From Chryseobacterium sp. YIM B08800 (GTDB lineage: Bacteria; Bacteroidota; Bacteroidia; Flavobacteriales; Weeksellaceae): 64,000 bases of DNA. The notes under the pieces were generated by a model. It searched no databases. It was given only the letters and a program-made list of their open reading frames with translations, and had not been told where the DNA came from. Each line of letters starts with the position of its first letter. Within the stretch, counting starts at the first letter, position 1. Below, in pieces: positions 63,313 to 64,000 of the stretch. The DNA lies in NCBI RefSeq assembly GCF_026163565.1, contig NZ_JAPDKN010000014.1, forward strand, positions 144,831 through 208,830, read 5' to 3'. The position numbers and the translations under genes are program-made.

Positions 63313-63344
63313 AAAAAAAGACTGCCATTGTATGACAGTCTTTG
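63313..63344 (-). terminator. Intrinsic terminator for the OmpA-family gene
   Basis: On the minus strand AAAGACTG...CAGTCTTTTTTT, with a ~11-base loop and a seven-T tail. Confidence 0.75.
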
Positions 63345-63363
63345 GTAAAAGAAGTTATTATTT

Positions 63364-64000
63364 TTATTTTGCTTTAAAATACACTCTTCTATTTGCTTTA
63401 TTTTTCCATTCCGGGCATTTTGATGCCGGATCACATTCTGGATATTTCAAATCTGTTTTTCCATTTCCTTGTGCATCAAGCTTGTGCGATTCCACTCCGT
63501 TTTTAATCAAATATTGTTTTACATTATTTGCTCTTTTTTCGGATAGTTTCTGATTGTAAGCTTCTGTACCTCTTGTATCTGTAGCACCTACAACTGTGTA
63601 AGATCCGTTTGAAGAATTGATATAGCTTACTGCATTATTCAAAATCGGAGTATTGTTTGATAAAATTTTATCAGAGTTTAATTCAAACTCAATTCCGTCC
63701 AACTTGGTTTCTGCTTCAGTTACCGTTCCCGTATTTTGATTTTCCAAAGGGCAACCATTATTTTCCGCAGGTCCCGGAACTGTTACACATTTATCATATA
63801 GATCAATAACTCCGTCTAAGTCAACATCAAGCGCAACACCAGATCCGTCAACTCTTGCTCCTGCAGGAGTATCAAGCTGTCTGTCCCAATCATCGCAAAC
63901 TCCGTCATTATCTGCATCACCAGCTTTACAAACTTCAATATCATTTACTTTTGATTCTAAAACCTCAGTTCTGTAGTAAATTTCCTGCATTGGGTCATGC
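63364..64000 (-). CDS. OmpA-family protein, 5' end beyond window
   Basis: About 212 residues are visible; the frame stays open to the window edge, so the N-terminus is missing. The ATG at 63990 is most likely internal. Thrombospondin type 3-like Asp/Asn repeats (DADNDGVCDDWDRQLDTPAG, DVDLDGVIDLYDKC, ENNGCP) bind calcium in known members. The last ~115 residues are an OmpA/MotB domain (FELNSDKILSN, VVGATDTRGTEAYNQKLSEK and RANNVKQYLI) that binds peptidoglycan. The usual missing part is a beta-barrel. A major outer membrane protein anchoring the envelope is likely. Confidence 0.92.
   Translation of the reverse strand, partial: HDPMQEIYYRTEVLESKVNDIEVCKAGDADNDGVCDDWDRQLDTPAGARVDGSGVALDVDLDGVIDLYDKCVTVPGPAENNGCPLENQNTGTVTEAETKLDGIEFELNSDKILSNNTPILNNAVSYINSSNGSYTVVGATDTRGTEAYNQKLSEKRANNVKQYLIKNGVESHKLDAQGNGKTDLKYPECDPASKCPEWKNKANRRVYFKAK

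Overview
The window looks like a chromosomal segment of a flavobacterium, most likely Chryseobacterium or a close Weeksellaceae relative. I infer this from the AT-rich sequence, Bacteroidota-type promoters (TTTG, about 19 bases, TAnnTTTG), a type IX secretion sorting domain, several TonB-dependent outer membrane proteins, a GLPGLI-family protein and a two-Cys-region 'bacteriocin-like' small peptide. No rRNA and no CRISPR array were seen; there is one tRNA, tRNA-Ser(UGA).

Layout. Positions 1-4.2 kb hold two related M28 metallopeptidases flanking two small membrane-protein genes, then an inverted PDZ/aspartyl-protease gene. The copy at the left edge has lost two residues expected for catalysis. 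A coiled-coil/GIY-YIG-like (T5orf172) gene and tRNA-Ser follow. From about 6.4 to 21.3 kb is an accessory region next to the tRNA. It contains a tyrosine integrase cut off by an inverted Rhs tail, a compact minus-strand operon (T9SS-sorted protein, two large YD/RHS proteins and a small membrane protein), a gene-poor kilobase with strong palindromes, and a decaying set of small genes with an imperfect ~113-base duplication and a frameshifted lipoprotein gene.

From 21.4 to 28.5 kb are an AraC-type regulator with TPRs, small secreted proteins, a lone mreB, a free-standing bacteriocin-like peptide gene, and a four-gene operon led by an ArsR-type repressor with two visible operator copies. From 28.6 to 42.2 kb are envelope genes: an AsmA-like protein, three TonB-dependent-receptor or beta-barrel proteins (one paired with a DUF4249 lipoprotein), and a MarR-GNAT fusion with a palindromic operator over its promoter.

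From 42.2 to 49.5 kb a minus-strand operon encodes a hybrid histidine kinase, a REC-PAS kinase, CheR, CheB and two single-domain response regulators, with no CheA, CheW or receptor in view. From 49.9 to 52.1 kb are small, probably stress-related genes, including a YciF-like ferritin protein and a 56-residue membrane peptide. From 52.2 to 63.2 kb is a complete Kdp potassium uptake locus: an NtrC-type regulator, a DUF-like protein, four tiny membrane peptides (one is KdpF), KdpA, KdpB, KdpC, a porin, and KdpD split into a sensor protein and a separate transmembrane kinase. The window ends inside an OmpA-family gene.
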